Assembly: GCA_015066205.1 (NCBI GenBank)
Contig: SVOV01000026.1
Coordinates: 1 to 34,848, forward strand
Origin: Oscillospiraceae bacterium
GTDB lineage: Bacteria > Bacillota > Clostridia > Oscillospirales > Acutalibacteraceae
Reading direction: 5' to 3'
Length of the DNA stretch: 34,848 bases
The position numbers and the translations under genes were made by a program. Below, piece after piece: positions 1-7,625 of the stretch; the stretch's first letter is position 1, and every line of letters begins with the position of its first letter. Below the pieces are notes generated by a model, which worked only from the letters and a program-made list of their open reading frames with translations, had not been told where the DNA came from and did not search any database.

Positions 1-130
1 TTGACTGAGTTTGTTATGGGTTAAATTAGGGGTTAAATAATGAGAGCGATGCCGAAAACCCTTGGTACACAAGGGTTTTCGGGTTTGCGAGAAGAAGTAA
101 TACGGTCTCAAGGGCGCTCGTCGTGCACCT

Positions 131-308
131 CAGTTCTCAAAGAGATAAATTCTTATCTTTTACAAAAAATTCTCGGAAGTTTCGGCTTCCGAGTTTTTTT
201 CTGCAAAACTGAGGTGTCCTCGCAGCAAAGCTGCTGCGGTCGCAGCTAAAAACAGTCCGCTGGACTGTTTTCTTAACGCCGAGACAGTTCTCAAAGAGAT
301 AAATTCTT
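131..308 (+). repeat. 24-bp direct repeat, two copies 154 bp apart
   Basis: Positions 131-154 and 285-308 are identical over 24 bp; both begin CAGTTCTCAAAGAG and end AAATTCTT. The copies enclose a terminator and two hairpins. They could be attachment-site or excision remnants, or a small duplicated unit; nothing in the window decides. Confidence 0.7.
172..200 (+). terminator. Intrinsic terminator, probably bidirectional
   Basis: Perfect 8-bp stem CTCGGAAG/CTTCCGAG (172-179 with 186-193) with a 6-nt loop and seven T after it. A run of A just before the stem would give a U-tract on the other strand as well. Confidence 0.75.
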
Positions 309-321
309 CGAGTATTTCACT

Positions 322-351
322 ATCCCGATACCTTTTGGTGTCGGGATTTTT
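322..351 (+). terminator. Intrinsic terminator
   Basis: An 11-bp stem, ATCCCGATACC with GGTGTCGGGAT (322-332 with 337-347, one G-T pair), TTTT loop, then a T-run. It would isolate the toxin-antitoxin pair from upstream transcription. Confidence 0.7.
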
Positions 352-423
352 ATCTTGAATATATATTAATTTCTTAATCAGAAGAGAAGAGCTGGTTTCA
401 GATATTGTGTTTATAAAAAGATA

Positions 424-452
424 TTGATATTTTAGCATAATTATGATAAAAT
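424..452 (+). promoter_or_regulatory. Candidate promoter of the toxin-antitoxin pair
   Basis: TTGATA (424-429), 17 bp, TAAAAT (447-452) preceded by TGA, an extended -10. The predicted start lies near the GGAGGG ribosome binding site (459-464), so the leader would be very short; TATGAT at 442-447 is an alternative -10 with poorer spacing. Confidence 0.4.
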
Positions 453-471
453 ATCTGCGGAGGGTGATTTT

Positions 472-741
472 ATGGATATGATAAGACCCGTTTCGGATTT
501 AAGAAACAATTTTGCAGATATTTCAAGAACCGTTCACGAAACGGCTCAGCCGGTGTTTCTTACCAAAAACGGCTACGGTGATATGGTCGTTATGAGTATG
601 GAAGCCTACGAAAGACTGAACTTCGACAGTGATGTTTATTTTAAGCTTCTTGAAGCAGAGCGTGAAGCTGAAATTACAGATACCCGTTATTCTTCTAAAG
701 ATGTGCTGAAATCCATTAAAGAGGCACTCGGAGGGGAATAA
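472..741 (+). CDS. Type II antitoxin, Phd/YefM family
   Basis: An 89-residue protein of the Phd/YefM fold. The N-terminal pattern (PVSDLRNNFADISRTV, about residues 5-20) and the segment with VFLTKNGYGDMVVMSMEAY (27-46) are typical of the DNA-binding half of these antitoxins. The C-terminal half (about 50-89) is charged and should wrap the toxin. In known members the antitoxin neutralises the toxin and represses its own promoter. The start ATG has GGAGGG seven bases upstream. The stop overlaps the next start (TAATG), so the two genes are translationally coupled in the usual antitoxin-first order. The family call is by motif; the exact subfamily is not certain. Confidence 0.88.
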   Translation: MDMIRPVSDLRNNFADISRTVHETAQPVFLTKNGYGDMVVMSMEAYERLNFDSDVYFKLLEAEREAEITDTRYSSKDVLKSIKEALGGE

Positions 742-1049
742 TGTATAAGCTTCAGTTTTTGCCCGTTGCCAAAAATGATTTGCAGGGTATTGCCGTGTAT
801 ATTGCGGATGAATTGGATGCTCCCGAGACAGCTCTCCGTCTTACGGAAAAAATCGTAAAAAGCACGGAAAGGCTCTCGGAATTTCCTTATTCCTGTCCCG
901 TATATACCCCAATACGCCCCTTAAAGCCCGAATACAGAAAGCTAAGAGTGGAAAATTATCTTGTGTTTTACACTGTTGACGAAAATATAAAAACTATCAC
1001 CGTTATGAGAATAATTTACGCAAAAAGAGATTTTGAGAAATTAGTATAA
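741..1049 (+). CDS. Type II toxin, RelE/ParE superfamily
   Basis: A 102-residue basic protein. The start (FLPVAKNDLQGIAVYIADEL) and the C-terminal strand pattern (RKLRVENYLVFYTVDE, then ITVMRIIYAKRDFEKLV) match the ParE/RelE fold; the closing R-Y-A-K-R-D pattern is common in ParE-like members. RelE relatives cleave mRNA at the ribosome and ParE relatives poison DNA gyrase; sequence alone does not tell which applies here. The ATG overlaps the antitoxin stop by one base and uses the GAGGGG at 731-736. Length is normal, so the toxin looks intact. No terminator is evident right after it. Confidence 0.88.
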   Translation: MYKLQFLPVAKNDLQGIAVYIADELDAPETALRLTEKIVKSTERLSEFPYSCPVYTPIRPLKPEYRKLRVENYLVFYTVDENIKTITVMRIIYAKRDFEKLV

Positions 1050-1087
1050 TTTTTTTTGTTTCAGATTATTTCAGAAGGAGAGCTGAT

Positions 1088-1636
1088 ATGAAGGATAACA
1101 TTTTCAATGATGTTCGCGGCATACATATCCGCCGTCAGTATTTTAATTATATACTCTTCGCTTTACTGCTGATATTTTTGTATTTCTTCATAATGCGTAC
1201 CTTTAGTCCGATACCAGGCGGATTTGATATCCGTGAGTGGGCTGAAAGAATAGGCAGTCTTATATTAAAAATAGGCGGTCTTGCTGTACCTTTTATTATA
1301 CTGTCCGTTCTTAATTTTTTCTTTTTCGGAAAAACCGTTTGCGTTATAAATGAGGACGGAATTCATTACAAAAACGGACTTATCAGATGGGATGATATTT
1401 TGTATCTGAAATTTGAGTGTGTTACATACAGTAAATTTCGCAATTATTATCCGTCATATATTACCGTTGTCTGTAAACAGCAGAAAATTGAAATTACATC
1501 GGCCCCGGTATCTATGTTTTTTGCGGCAAAGAAATATAAATCCGATATAAGAATAAAAATCGATAAAGCAATATATATTCTTGTTGGCGTTGCTGTCGGC
1601 TTTGCGGTATGGTGTCTGTTCAGCTATTATTCATAA
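1088..1636 (+). CDS. Small membrane protein, function unknown
   Basis: A 182-residue protein that I do not recognise. It has two hydrophobic N-terminal segments (about 20-36 and 58-80), a soluble middle (85-150) in which an I-N-E-D-G-I-H-Y-K-N-G-L-I-R-W-D-D-I pattern recalls the start of bacterial PH-like domains, and a C-terminal membrane segment (about 162-180). The layout of membrane anchor plus PH-like domain is common in uncharacterised Firmicutes proteins; that is a comparison, not an identification. The start has AGAAGGAGAGC upstream (1072-1082). It lies 38 bp after the toxin and is closed by a clear terminator, so it may be co-transcribed with the toxin-antitoxin pair. Confidence 0.7.
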   Translation: MKDNIFNDVRGIHIRRQYFNYILFALLLIFLYFFIMRTFSPIPGGFDIREWAERIGSLILKIGGLAVPFIILSVLNFFFFGKTVCVINEDGIHYKNGLIRWDDILYLKFECVTYSKFRNYYPSYITVVCKQQKIEITSAPVSMFFAAKKYKSDIRIKIDKAIYILVGVAVGFAVWCLFSYYS

Positions 1637-1663
1637 TGTTTAATTTGTTATATCAATTTTCAG

Positions 1664-1697
1664 TATCCCGATATGTATTTATCGGGATGCTTTTTTT
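1664..1697 (+). terminator. Intrinsic terminator
   Basis: Stem ATCCCGAT/ATCGGGAT (1665-1672 with 1681-1688), then GC and seven T. Its ATCCCGA arm resembles the terminator at 322-347. Confidence 0.8.
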
Positions 1698-1705
1698 GTT
1701 TTCCG

Positions 1706-1734
1706 TTGACTTTTATTTATATGAATAATATAAT
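1706..1734 (+). promoter_or_regulatory. Sigma-A promoter of the murD operon
   Basis: TTGACT (1706-1711), 17 bp, TATAAT (1729-1734). It follows the preceding terminator directly and gives a leader of about 75 nt before murD. Confidence 0.75.
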
Positions 1735-1816
1735 AGAATAGAATATATATTAGTTACGGCATGTTACGGGAGTGAGAACCCTTACTTGCATTTTAAATGA
1801 TTTTTCAGGAGAAAAT

Positions 1817-3163
1817 ATGACAGATTTTTTTGGTAAAAAAGTGCTTGTTTTAGGACTTGCGAGAAGCGGAATGGCGGCTGTTAAGCTTCTTTTAAAGCTT
1901 GGCGCCGAGGTTACCGTTTCGGAATCAAAGTCCCTTGATAAAATAGAGGAATTGCCCTGGCTTCAGGAAAACGGGGTCAGAGTTACAAATCAGACAGCAG
2001 ATATCTTTGAAGAGGATTTTTATATGGCTGTCAAAAATCCCGGAATCAACGGAAAATTATGGTTTGTAAAGCGTCTTCGTGAAAGAGGAATTCCCGTTAT
2101 AACGGAAATTGAGCTGGCATTTACTGTTTCAGCCCCTCAGCATTATATTGCAATTACAGGTTCAAACGGTAAGACCACTACGGCTACACTTACTTATGAG
2201 ATAATTAAGGCTCAGTACCCTGAAAAAACGCTTCTTTGCGGTAATATCGGTATTGCTCTTTGTGAAATGGTGCTCGAATATGATCTCATCAAGAATGAGG
2301 GCTTTTATATAGTTCTTGAGGTATCAAATTTCCAGCTTGTGGATATTGTGAAATTCCGTCCCGAAACAGCTGTAATTATTAATCTTTCCGCCGATCACCT
2401 TGATTTTATGGGCTCGGAGGATGCTTATTACAGCTCAAAAATGCGTGTGTATGAAAATATGTGCGGAGAGGATGTACTGCTTTATAATCTCGACGATGAG
2501 CTTATTTCAGAATATGAGAAAAAATTCCCCGTAGGCTGTAAGAAGCTCACCTACAGCCTGTCTGAGCCATCTGCCGATTTATACGCCGATACCGAAAATG
2601 TATATTATATGGGCGAAAAGCTTTTCCCCGTAAGCGATATAAAGGTTGTCGGACGCCATAATGTGCAGAATGTCCTTGTTGGGGTCGGCTGTGCTCTTAA
2701 AAACGGAGTTTCTCCCGAAAAAATAAGAGAGGCTGTTTCCTCGTTCAGGGGTGTTGAACACAGAATTGAATTTGTCCGTGAAAAGGACGGCATCCGTTAT
2801 TATAACGATTCAAAGGGCACAAATGTAGATGCTACGGTAATTGCCCTGAGAGCATTTTCCTCTCCCGTGATTCTTCTTGCGGGCGGTCACGAAAAGGGGC
2901 TTGACCTGTCACCTCTGAAGAGCCTTCTTCATGGTGTTAAAAAGGTGATCTCCTACGGCGAATGCGGGGAAAGAATTTATAAGGAGCTTACCGAGTGTAC
3001 GGGAATTCTTGTAAATGATCTTCCCGAGGCTTTGTCTGAGGCTGTGAAAATTGCCGTATCGGGCGATGTTATTCTTCTTTCTCCCACAACAAGCTCATAT
3101 GACCAGTATACCTGCTTTGAGGAAAGAGGAGAGCACTTCAAATCTCTTGTTAATTCACTTTAA
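1817..3163 (+). CDS. murD: UDP-N-acetylmuramoyl-L-alanine--D-glutamate ligase
   Basis: MurD adds D-glutamate to UDP-MurNAc-L-Ala with ATP in the cytoplasm, the second amino-acid step of peptidoglycan precursor synthesis. The protein is 448 residues, a normal length. An N-terminal Rossmann-type stretch (KVLVLGLARSG, residues 8-18) is followed by the Mur-ligase P-loop ITGSNGKTTT (113-122) and the C-terminal Mur domain ending in the SPTTSSYDQY/ERGEHF block typical of MurD. An in-frame ATG at 1772 exists, but the ATG at 1817 has AGGAGA five bases upstream and begins exactly where MurD proteins begin. It is followed after 15 bp by the gene that makes its substrate D-glutamate, a functional pairing. 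Confidence 0.95.
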   Translation: MTDFFGKKVLVLGLARSGMAAVKLLLKLGAEVTVSESKSLDKIEELPWLQENGVRVTNQTADIFEEDFYMAVKNPGINGKLWFVKRLRERGIPVITEIELAFTVSAPQHYIAITGSNGKTTTATLTYEIIKAQYPEKTLLCGNIGIALCEMVLEYDLIKNEGFYIVLEVSNFQLVDIVKFRPETAVIINLSADHLDFMGSEDAYYSSKMRVYENMCGEDVLLYNLDDELISEYEKKFPVGCKKLTYSLSEPSADLYADTENVYYMGEKLFPVSDIKVVGRHNVQNVLVGVGCALKNGVSPEKIREAVSSFRGVEHRIEFVREKDGIRYYNDSKGTNVDATVIALRAFSSPVILLAGGHEKGLDLSPLKSLLHGVKKVISYGECGERIYKELTECTGILVNDLPEALSEAVKIAVSGDVILLSPTTSSYDQYTCFEERGEHFKSLVNSL

Positions 3164-3178
3164 GGAGTGACGGTTTTT

Positions 3179-3985
3179 TTGTCCAATAAAAAGCCCATAG
3201 GCGTATTTGACTCGGGACTCGGCGGTCTTACTGTTGTAAAAGCCGTTCTCGAAAATCTGCCTTATGAAAATATAATATATCTCGGTGATTCTCTGAATGT
3301 TCCATACGGTGATAAGACCTCGGGACAGATAACGGAATTTGCCTTTAATAATACAAAGTTTCTTATAGAAAAGGGCGTAAAGGCTATTGCTATTGCCTGT
3401 AATACTGCAGATGCCACATCAAGAAGAGAGCTTCTTCAATGCTTTGACCTTCCCGTTATCGGTGTTATTTCCCCTGCAAGCGAAAAAGCCGCAAGGCTTA
3501 CAAAGAATAAAAAGGTCGGAGTAATTGCAACTGCCACTGCTGTAAAAAGCGGAGCTTATGAAAGAGCGGTAAGAAGCTTTGTTGCAGACTGTGAGGTCTT
3601 TTCAAATCCCGCGCCTGCCCTTGTTCCTCTTATTGAGGCGGGAAAGATACATAAAGAGGATTCGGAAACTGCACAGGCTCTCAGAATGTATATTTCTCCT
3701 CTTATTCAAAAGGGAATTGATACACTGATTCTCGGCTGTACTCACTATCCCTTGGTGCTTGATATCGTAAAGGAGCTTTTTCCCGATATCAATATAGTAT
3801 GCTCGGGAACAAGCTCTCTCGGAGCTTTATATGATAAGCTGAAAGCTGAAAATATGCTCAATACCTCAGGTAAAAAGGGTGAGGTGCAGTATTATGTAAC
3901 GGGCGAGCCAGCAGATTTCGGCAGACTCGGCGGAATTTTCCTCGGTGAGTCCATTGAGGGAAAGGTCAGAAGGGCTGTCATCTGA
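3179..3985 (+). CDS. murI: Glutamate racemase
   Basis: MurI interconverts L- and D-glutamate, the substrate MurD uses just upstream. The protein has the N-terminal PIGVFDSGLGGLTV motif and both catalytic cysteines, in AIACNTADATS (Cys74) and LILGCTHYPL (Cys187), so it should be active. Start choice: GTG at 3167 is part of the AAGGAGTG ribosome binding site right after the murD stop. The TTG at 3179, 11 bases after AAGGAG, gives M-S-N-K-K-P-I-G-V-F-D, the usual MurI beginning, and 268 residues. I prefer TTG; GTG would add four residues. It shares the murD transcript and is followed 27 bp later by a lipoprotein gene. Confidence 0.94.
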   Translation: MSNKKPIGVFDSGLGGLTVVKAVLENLPYENIIYLGDSLNVPYGDKTSGQITEFAFNNTKFLIEKGVKAIAIACNTADATSRRELLQCFDLPVIGVISPASEKAARLTKNKKVGVIATATAVKSGAYERAVRSFVADCEVFSNPAPALVPLIEAGKIHKEDSETAQALRMYISPLIQKGIDTLILGCTHYPLVLDIVKELFPDINIVCSGTSSLGALYDKLKAENMLNTSGKKGEVQYYVTGEPADFGRLGGIFLGESIEGKVRRAVI

Positions 3986-4012
3986 TAAAAACAGTTAAGG
4001 AATGAGAAAATT

Positions 4013-5029
4013 ATGAAAAAGCTGTTACCTGTTATTCTTGTAATGATTCTTTTGCTTACAGCCTGCACGGGCGGCAGTGAAGAAACCACACTTGCGGAAG
4101 AAACAACTGCTGCGGAAGTTATATACAGAAATCCTCTTAACGGTGAAATAACGGATTCTCAGTATGACGGAAGAGTCTTTGCAGTCACCATCAATAATGT
4201 TGCTCCCGCAATTCCTCATAAGGGACTGAATTCTGCAGACCTTTTCTTTGAAATGTATATCAATGACTACTGCACAAGAGGACTTGCGCTTTTTTCCGAT
4301 ATAAGAAAGGTTGCGGATGTAGGCTCAATGCGCTCAAACAGAATGAATTTCACGGATATTGCACAGGGCTATAACTGTGTTCTTTTCCATACCGGCGGAA
4401 GCGATCTCGTTTTAGGCGATCTTTCTGATTCGGGTGTTGATAACATTCAGGTCGATGTCCCCATAGGCTACAGAGATGCCGAGCGCTCGGCTCAGGGCTA
4501 TTCTTATGAGCATACCCTTTTTGCTAAAGGTGAAAGCCTCTATGAAGCCGCGAAAAATAAGGGCTTTTCCCTCAATGTGACAGATAAGGATTACGGATTG
4601 CAGTTTTCTGATGAAGTAACACTGAACGGTGAAAATGCCAATGAAATAGAAATTGTATTTACTCTTTCGGGAGTTAAAAAAACATCAACTATGGTCTATG
4701 ACAGCACCGCTGATTCCTATTCCTATCATCAGTACGGCAAGGAAATGACCGACGGCGGTGAAAGAGTGCTTTTTAAGAATATTATGGTCATCCTCGCTCC
4801 CACAGAGAATGTAAAGCACAAAAAGGATACTTATCATGTTGCAGAGCTTATCGGAAGCGGTGACGGATATTTCTCCTGCGGCGGTAAAATAACAGCCGTT
4901 AAATGGAGCCGTGCTTCTGAAACTGCTCCCTTCAGCTTCAGCTTCGCTGACGGCAGTGCAGTGAGCCTTGAAGCAGGCTCAAGCTATATAGCCATTGCTC
5001 CCACCGGCAGTGCCGTAAATGTTAAATAA
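4013..5029 (+). CDS. DUF3048 domain lipoprotein (YerB-like)
   Basis: A 338-residue secreted lipoprotein. It has an N-terminal hydrophobic signal and lipobox L-T-A-C (Cys18), followed by a Thr/Glu-rich linker (about 19-36). The body carries the pattern of the DUF3048/YerB family: N-P-L-N-G near 43, AVTINN, ADLFFEMYIND, and FSDIRKVADVGSMRSNR. The family has no settled role; its members are envelope proteins of Firmicutes. Here it is the third gene of the murD-murI unit, which fits a cell-envelope function, by inference only. The ATG has AAGGAAT upstream, and a strong terminator follows. Confidence 0.85.
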   Translation: MKKLLPVILVMILLLTACTGGSEETTLAEETTAAEVIYRNPLNGEITDSQYDGRVFAVTINNVAPAIPHKGLNSADLFFEMYINDYCTRGLALFSDIRKVADVGSMRSNRMNFTDIAQGYNCVLFHTGGSDLVLGDLSDSGVDNIQVDVPIGYRDAERSAQGYSYEHTLFAKGESLYEAAKNKGFSLNVTDKDYGLQFSDEVTLNGENANEIEIVFTLSGVKKTSTMVYDSTADSYSYHQYGKEMTDGGERVLFKNIMVILAPTENVKHKKDTYHVAELIGSGDGYFSCGGKITAVKWSRASETAPFSFSFADGSAVSLEAGSSYIAIAPTGSAVNVK

Positions 5030-5035
5030 TTTTCA

Positions 5036-5066
5036 GCCCCGCATCAGGAATGCGGGGCACATTTTT
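5036..5066 (+). terminator. Intrinsic terminator of the murD operon
   Basis: Perfect 9-bp stem GCCCCGCAT/ATGCGGGGC (5036-5044 with 5050-5058), 5-nt loop, then ACATTTTTA. Confidence 0.85.
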
Positions 5067-5099
5067 ATATATATTTTTATAAATAATATATAAAATATC

Positions 5100-5128
5100 T
5101 CGACAAATAGTGAAAATTATGTTAAAAT
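5100..5128 (+). promoter_or_regulatory. Extended -10 promoter
   Basis: TCGACA (5100-5105), 17 bp, TAAAAT (5123-5128) preceded by TGT. The same TGtTAAAAT -10 occurs before rpsO and before the pyruvate oxidoreductase gene. Confidence 0.65.
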
Positions 5129-5158
5129 CTATTATATATTTATCGAAAGGGTGATTTT

Positions 5159-6019
5159 ATGGCTGAATGCCCGAAATGTAAGAAACATCTGAAACTTACT
5201 GACTGGAAACCCAACTGTCCTCATTGCGGGGCAAATATTGTGGTTTATGACCTGCAGGAGAGACTGATGCAGGAGGCTGATATAGCCGAGGTGCAGTATT
5301 ATCATTTTCAGAAAAAGGTGGATCGGCTGAAAACATCCTTCGTAGGCTCAAAGCTTACCATAATAAGAATTTTTACAAGTCTTATTCCGATAGTAGCTTT
5401 GTTTCTTCCTATTGTAAAAATAAAGCTTGCCGCTCCCTTTGAGCCCTATGACGGAAATATGGGCATACTCGATATATATAATATGTTCGATAAGCTCAAT
5501 CCCTCGGTTTTTGTTTCCTTTATGTCAGAGCCCTCTACAAAAACGGCGGGAATTCTGTTTACGGTATCAATAGTGCTTCTGCTGTTATCCGTTGTGCTGA
5601 TGCTTGTGCATTTTTTATGTAATATGATAGCCCTGGCACCCAAAGGAAAAATCAGAAATTACAGCCTTGACATCGCATATATTGTATCGGTCATTGCGGC
5701 AATGGTCTGTTTTTCTGTTATCCCCGAAAACGGCTCCGTGGGCGGAGTGCTCGGAATCGGAGCTTACATTTATTTTGCTCTTGTAATTCTTAATTTCGTT
5801 GTGGATATTCTTTGCTTCCGTGAAAATCTTCAGGTAAAGCATTCTCAGTGCTATGTAGGCGGAATACCCATTGAGGAATATTTCAGTATGGTCGAAAGAG
5901 GAGATTCTCCCGAACAGCTCCGTAAGGAGATGTATAAGCGCCTTACAGAAATTCAGGAAGAGCAGGAGAGAAAGCTCCGAGAAAAAACTGCAAAGAAGGA
6001 GGCAGAGCTTAATGGATGA
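5159..6019 (+). CDS. Zinc-ribbon membrane protein, function unknown
   Basis: A 286-residue protein with an N-terminal zinc ribbon (C-P-K-C at 4-7 and C-P-H-C at 20-23), a short helical linker (about 33-62) and about four hydrophobic segments (roughly 66-88, 128-150, 166-186, 196-216). The C-terminal tail (from about 245) is rich in Glu, Lys and Arg and could form a coiled coil. I do not recognise a named family; cytoplasmic zinc ribbons on small membrane proteins are frequent in Clostridia. Its stop lies eight bases inside the next gene, and the sequence coding for its tail carries that gene's AAGGAGG site, so the two are translationally coupled. Start ATG with GAAAGGGTG upstream. Confidence 0.8.
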   Translation: MAECPKCKKHLKLTDWKPNCPHCGANIVVYDLQERLMQEADIAEVQYYHFQKKVDRLKTSFVGSKLTIIRIFTSLIPIVALFLPIVKIKLAAPFEPYDGNMGILDIYNMFDKLNPSVFVSFMSEPSTKTAGILFTVSIVLLLLSVVLMLVHFLCNMIALAPKGKIRNYSLDIAYIVSVIAAMVCFSVIPENGSVGGVLGIGAYIYFALVILNFVVDILCFRENLQVKHSQCYVGGIPIEEYFSMVERGDSPEQLRKEMYKRLTEIQEEQERKLREKTAKKEAELNG

Positions 6020-7544
6020 GAATAAAACCAATGTAGCTGAAGCTACCTATATGAGCGATGCCACTGTCAATGCGGCTTATATGAACAGAATCTTCTGTTC
6101 AACAAGAGAAAGAGTCGCATATATCGTAAAATCAAGCGTTGCAGCGCTTAATCTCGGTAAATACGATACAGGCTCGGATATCTTCCTTTATAAGATATAC
6201 GGACTTTCCCCCGATGCCAGAGCAAATGCGGCAATAGGACTCGGTATTTACGATATGATAAATGACCCCCTGTCTGCTCTTATCATCGATAAAATGCGTA
6301 CCCGTTGGGGTAAATTCAAGCCCTTCCAGTGGCTGGCTCTTATCCCCAGCATTCTTGTGGGAATTGCCACCTGTCTTATGCCTATAATCGCAGAGGGTAA
6401 CGGCTTTGATGCGGCTCAGAAGCTTGTTTTCTATATGGTTATTTCCTATATAAATGAAACCATAGGTGCTTTCTTCGGAGGCGGCGGATATATAGATAAT
6501 GTATTTACGCCCAATCCCAATGAAAGAACATCGCTTCTTGTTTCTTCAAAGTTTATTTCAGAGCTTTTTTCAAGATTCCCCGAACAGCTGATGGGAATAC
6601 TCTTTGACCTTGTAAATAACGGTAAGCTGAAGCTTAATCTTGTCAATATGTTTGCAGGCTTCAAGACCTTCTGGTGGGTGGTTGCAACAATTCCCTCGGT
6701 ATGGTGGGTCATTGTAAGTAAGGAAAGAGTACCTCAGTCCCTGCAGCCGCCTCCCGCGCTCAAAGGTCTTACCTCTGTTTTCAGAAACAAACCTATGCTT
6801 ATTTATATGCTTTCGGGCTTTATAGGCGGTATCGACATCGGAACAAGTGAATCTCTCTATTATGACAGCGTTCTGAAATTCAATATGATGTCAACCATTG
6901 CGGGTATCCCCGGAATGCCCATTTCTTATGCATCCTATCCGTGGGCTACAAAATTCAGAAAGAAATTTTCAACAAAGGCTCTGTGGGTAATGCAGTCCCT
7001 TTCAATTACCGTTTCCGAAAGCATCTTCTTCCTGACAGGTCTTATCGGCGGTAAGGAAAACGGCTTCTATAAGAAAAAGGTTCCCATGACCATTGCGGCG
7101 GCAATAGGTAACTGCCTTGAAATGGTATTCTACGGCACAAAGAAGATTCTTGACCCCGAAATCAATTTCGAGGTGCTCGACTACTGCGAATGGAAAAACG
7201 GTTACCGGGTTGAGGCCACTATAAACCTTGCAAGAAGCTATATTGACAAGGTCAAGGGTATTATTCTTACAAAGGTAAATGCCGTGCTTCTTGAAAAATG
7301 GGCAGGCTTCCAGACAGGTGTTGATGCAGTTCAGACAAATGAAACAATGTGGAGAATGTTCATCACCGCCTGCGGTCCCAAGCTCATATTCGACTACCTT
7401 TGCGTAGTTCCCATGCTTTTCTATAACATAGACAAAAAGACCCGTGACAGAATGTATCTCGACCTCGAAAAAGCCAGAGCCGTAACAGCGGCAAGAGAAA
7501 AGAGATTGAGAGACGCCGCAGAAAATAATAGTGAAATTATGTAA
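6012..7544 (+). CDS. GPH/MFS-family transporter
   Basis: A 510-residue polytopic membrane protein of the glycoside-pentoside-hexuronide:cation (GPH) branch of the major facilitator superfamily. The signature I-Y-D-M-I-N-D-P-L-S-A-L-I-I-D-K followed by RTRWGKFKPFQW (about residues 80-107) corresponds to the family's loop motif D-x-x-x-D-P-x-x-G-x-x-x-D with a basic W-G-K-x-R/K-P stretch. The first ATG that fits is at 6012, nine bases after AAGGAGG (5996-6002) and eight bases before the upstream stop; longer in-frame starts would overlap the upstream gene heavily. The substrate cannot be read from sequence and no sugar enzyme is adjacent. The N-terminal 45 residues before the first membrane helix are longer than usual for GPH proteins. 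Confidence 0.8.
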   Translation: MDENKTNVAEATYMSDATVNAAYMNRIFCSTRERVAYIVKSSVAALNLGKYDTGSDIFLYKIYGLSPDARANAAIGLGIYDMINDPLSALIIDKMRTRWGKFKPFQWLALIPSILVGIATCLMPIIAEGNGFDAAQKLVFYMVISYINETIGAFFGGGGYIDNVFTPNPNERTSLLVSSKFISELFSRFPEQLMGILFDLVNNGKLKLNLVNMFAGFKTFWWVVATIPSVWWVIVSKERVPQSLQPPPALKGLTSVFRNKPMLIYMLSGFIGGIDIGTSESLYYDSVLKFNMMSTIAGIPGMPISYASYPWATKFRKKFSTKALWVMQSLSITVSESIFFLTGLIGGKENGFYKKKVPMTIAAAIGNCLEMVFYGTKKILDPEINFEVLDYCEWKNGYRVEATINLARSYIDKVKGIILTKVNAVLLEKWAGFQTGVDAVQTNETMWRMFITACGPKLIFDYLCVVPMLFYNIDKKTRDRMYLDLEKARAVTAAREKRLRDAAENNSEIM

Positions 7545-7625
7545 AAATATCAAACAAAAGTGTTTATTTCGGTACATAATAAATGTAAAGAATAATTCTG
7601 AATATTTATTAAGGAGGAAAACACT

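Larger units (their letters stand above)
1..471. other. Non-coding, palindrome-rich leader segment
   Basis: No convincing gene lies here. The first bases read L-T-E-F-V-M-G-stop in frame 1 (stop at 22-24), which could be the tail of a gene upstream, but this is too short to judge. The segment holds a perfect 13-bp inverted repeat (52-64 with 70-82) without a U-tract, a 24-bp direct repeat, two terminator hairpins (listed separately), a GC-rich hairpin at 221-238 (CGCAGC/GCTGCG) and a perfect 10-bp hairpin at 249-271 (AAAACAGTCC, loop gct, GGACTGTTTT). This density of short palindromes is typical of the edge of an old mobile element, but no integrase or transposase is visible. Confidence 0.6.

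Noticed and set aside
160-438. A 92-codon open frame on the minus strand
   Set aside because: It runs through the terminators and palindromes of the non-coding segment, has no ribosome binding site and no family-like pattern.
7002-7577. A 191-codon frame opposite the GPH transporter, and similar long antisense frames under pnp, PFOR and GH3
   Set aside because: These are shadow frames created by the codon bias of the real genes; none has a start site or recognisable motif.
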